Shown: positions 62,901 to 64,000 of the stretch, one piece after another
Layout of the letters: every line of letters begins with the position of its first letter
Position numbering within the stretch: position 1 is the stretch's first letter
Source of the DNA: JAHFUI01 sp039931615
GTDB lineage: Bacteria > Acidobacteriota > Vicinamibacteria > Vicinamibacterales > CAVVIG01
Length of the DNA stretch: 64,000 nt
Assembly: GCA_039931615.1 (NCBI GenBank)
Contig: JBDTRR010000029.1
Location: forward strand, 1 to 64,000
Reading direction: 5' to 3'
The notes under the pieces: model-generated
Databases searched by the model: none
Seen by the model: the letters and a program-made list of their open reading frames with translations, nothing else
Told to the model about the DNA's origin: nothing
Position numbers and translations under genes: made by a program

Positions 62901-64000
<1,100 letters not shown>

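Overview
The window reads as one contiguous piece of a high-GC bacterial chromosome. It carries ordinary housekeeping genes (polA end, pcnB, serA, serC, mfd, dusB, atpD and atpC). It also has an unusually large set of exported peptidases and several gene types common in Acidobacteriota: a VWA-domain secreted protein, a HEAT-repeat/cyclophilin fusion and a PCYCGC-type protein. My best guess is a member of the Acidobacteriota, probably Vicinamibacteria. This is an inference from gene content and base composition; no rRNA gene is present to settle it. I see no phage, no insertion sequence with a transposase, no CRISPR array and no tRNA gene.

Layout. 1-9.1 kb: 3' end of polA, a TPR-like secreted protein, pcnB, a fatty-acid desaturase, the serine-synthesis pair serA-serC behind a DUF1015 gene, and an exported M28 peptidase. 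9.2-17.6 kb: a five-gene leftward operon (beta-CASP nuclease, M49 peptidase lipoprotein, HEAT-cyclophilin, aminotransferase, malQ), divergent from a DPP-IV-like peptidase at 17.6-20.0 kb. 20-28.5 kb: an SDR, a DUF1326 protein, a periplasmic-type molybdenum hydroxylase operon (2Fe-2S, Mo, FAD subunits plus a small Cys-rich protein), an ACT protein, an OmpA-like lipoprotein and a VWA protein. 28.9-42.2 kb, rightward: aminotransferase, AI-2E-type membrane protein, GT-C-like membrane protein, KBL/BioF-like enzyme, M1 peptidase, orphan NuoG-like protein, DsbD and a membrane sensor. 42.5-52.8 kb is rich in signalling: a GAF-GAF-PP2C phosphatase, a hybrid histidine kinase, a FliA-type sigma factor, a tiny DHp-only protein coupled to an excisionase-type HTH protein, and an NtrC-type regulator followed by a protein with a 15-residue tandem repeat. 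52.8-64 kb, leftward: HAD protein, the mfd-surA-nusG-like-dusB operon, Wzm/Wzt polysaccharide exporter, and atpC/atpD.

Three patterns run across the window. First, a family of palindromic repeats sits at gene 3' ends in every case seen. Their hairpin stems differ in sequence but stay self-complementary around an invariant C-TTCA-G or C-TGAA-G core, and several supply the stop codon of the neighbouring gene. Second, a separate 76-base repeat occurs twice in inverted orientation (64 of 76 positions identical), once inside the N-terminal coding region of the DPP-IV gene. Third, many genes have a TANNNT box 6-9 bases before the start codon and no Shine-Dalgarno sequence, which suggests frequent leaderless transcription. 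Operon-internal genes instead overlap by a few bases or carry Shine-Dalgarno sequences.
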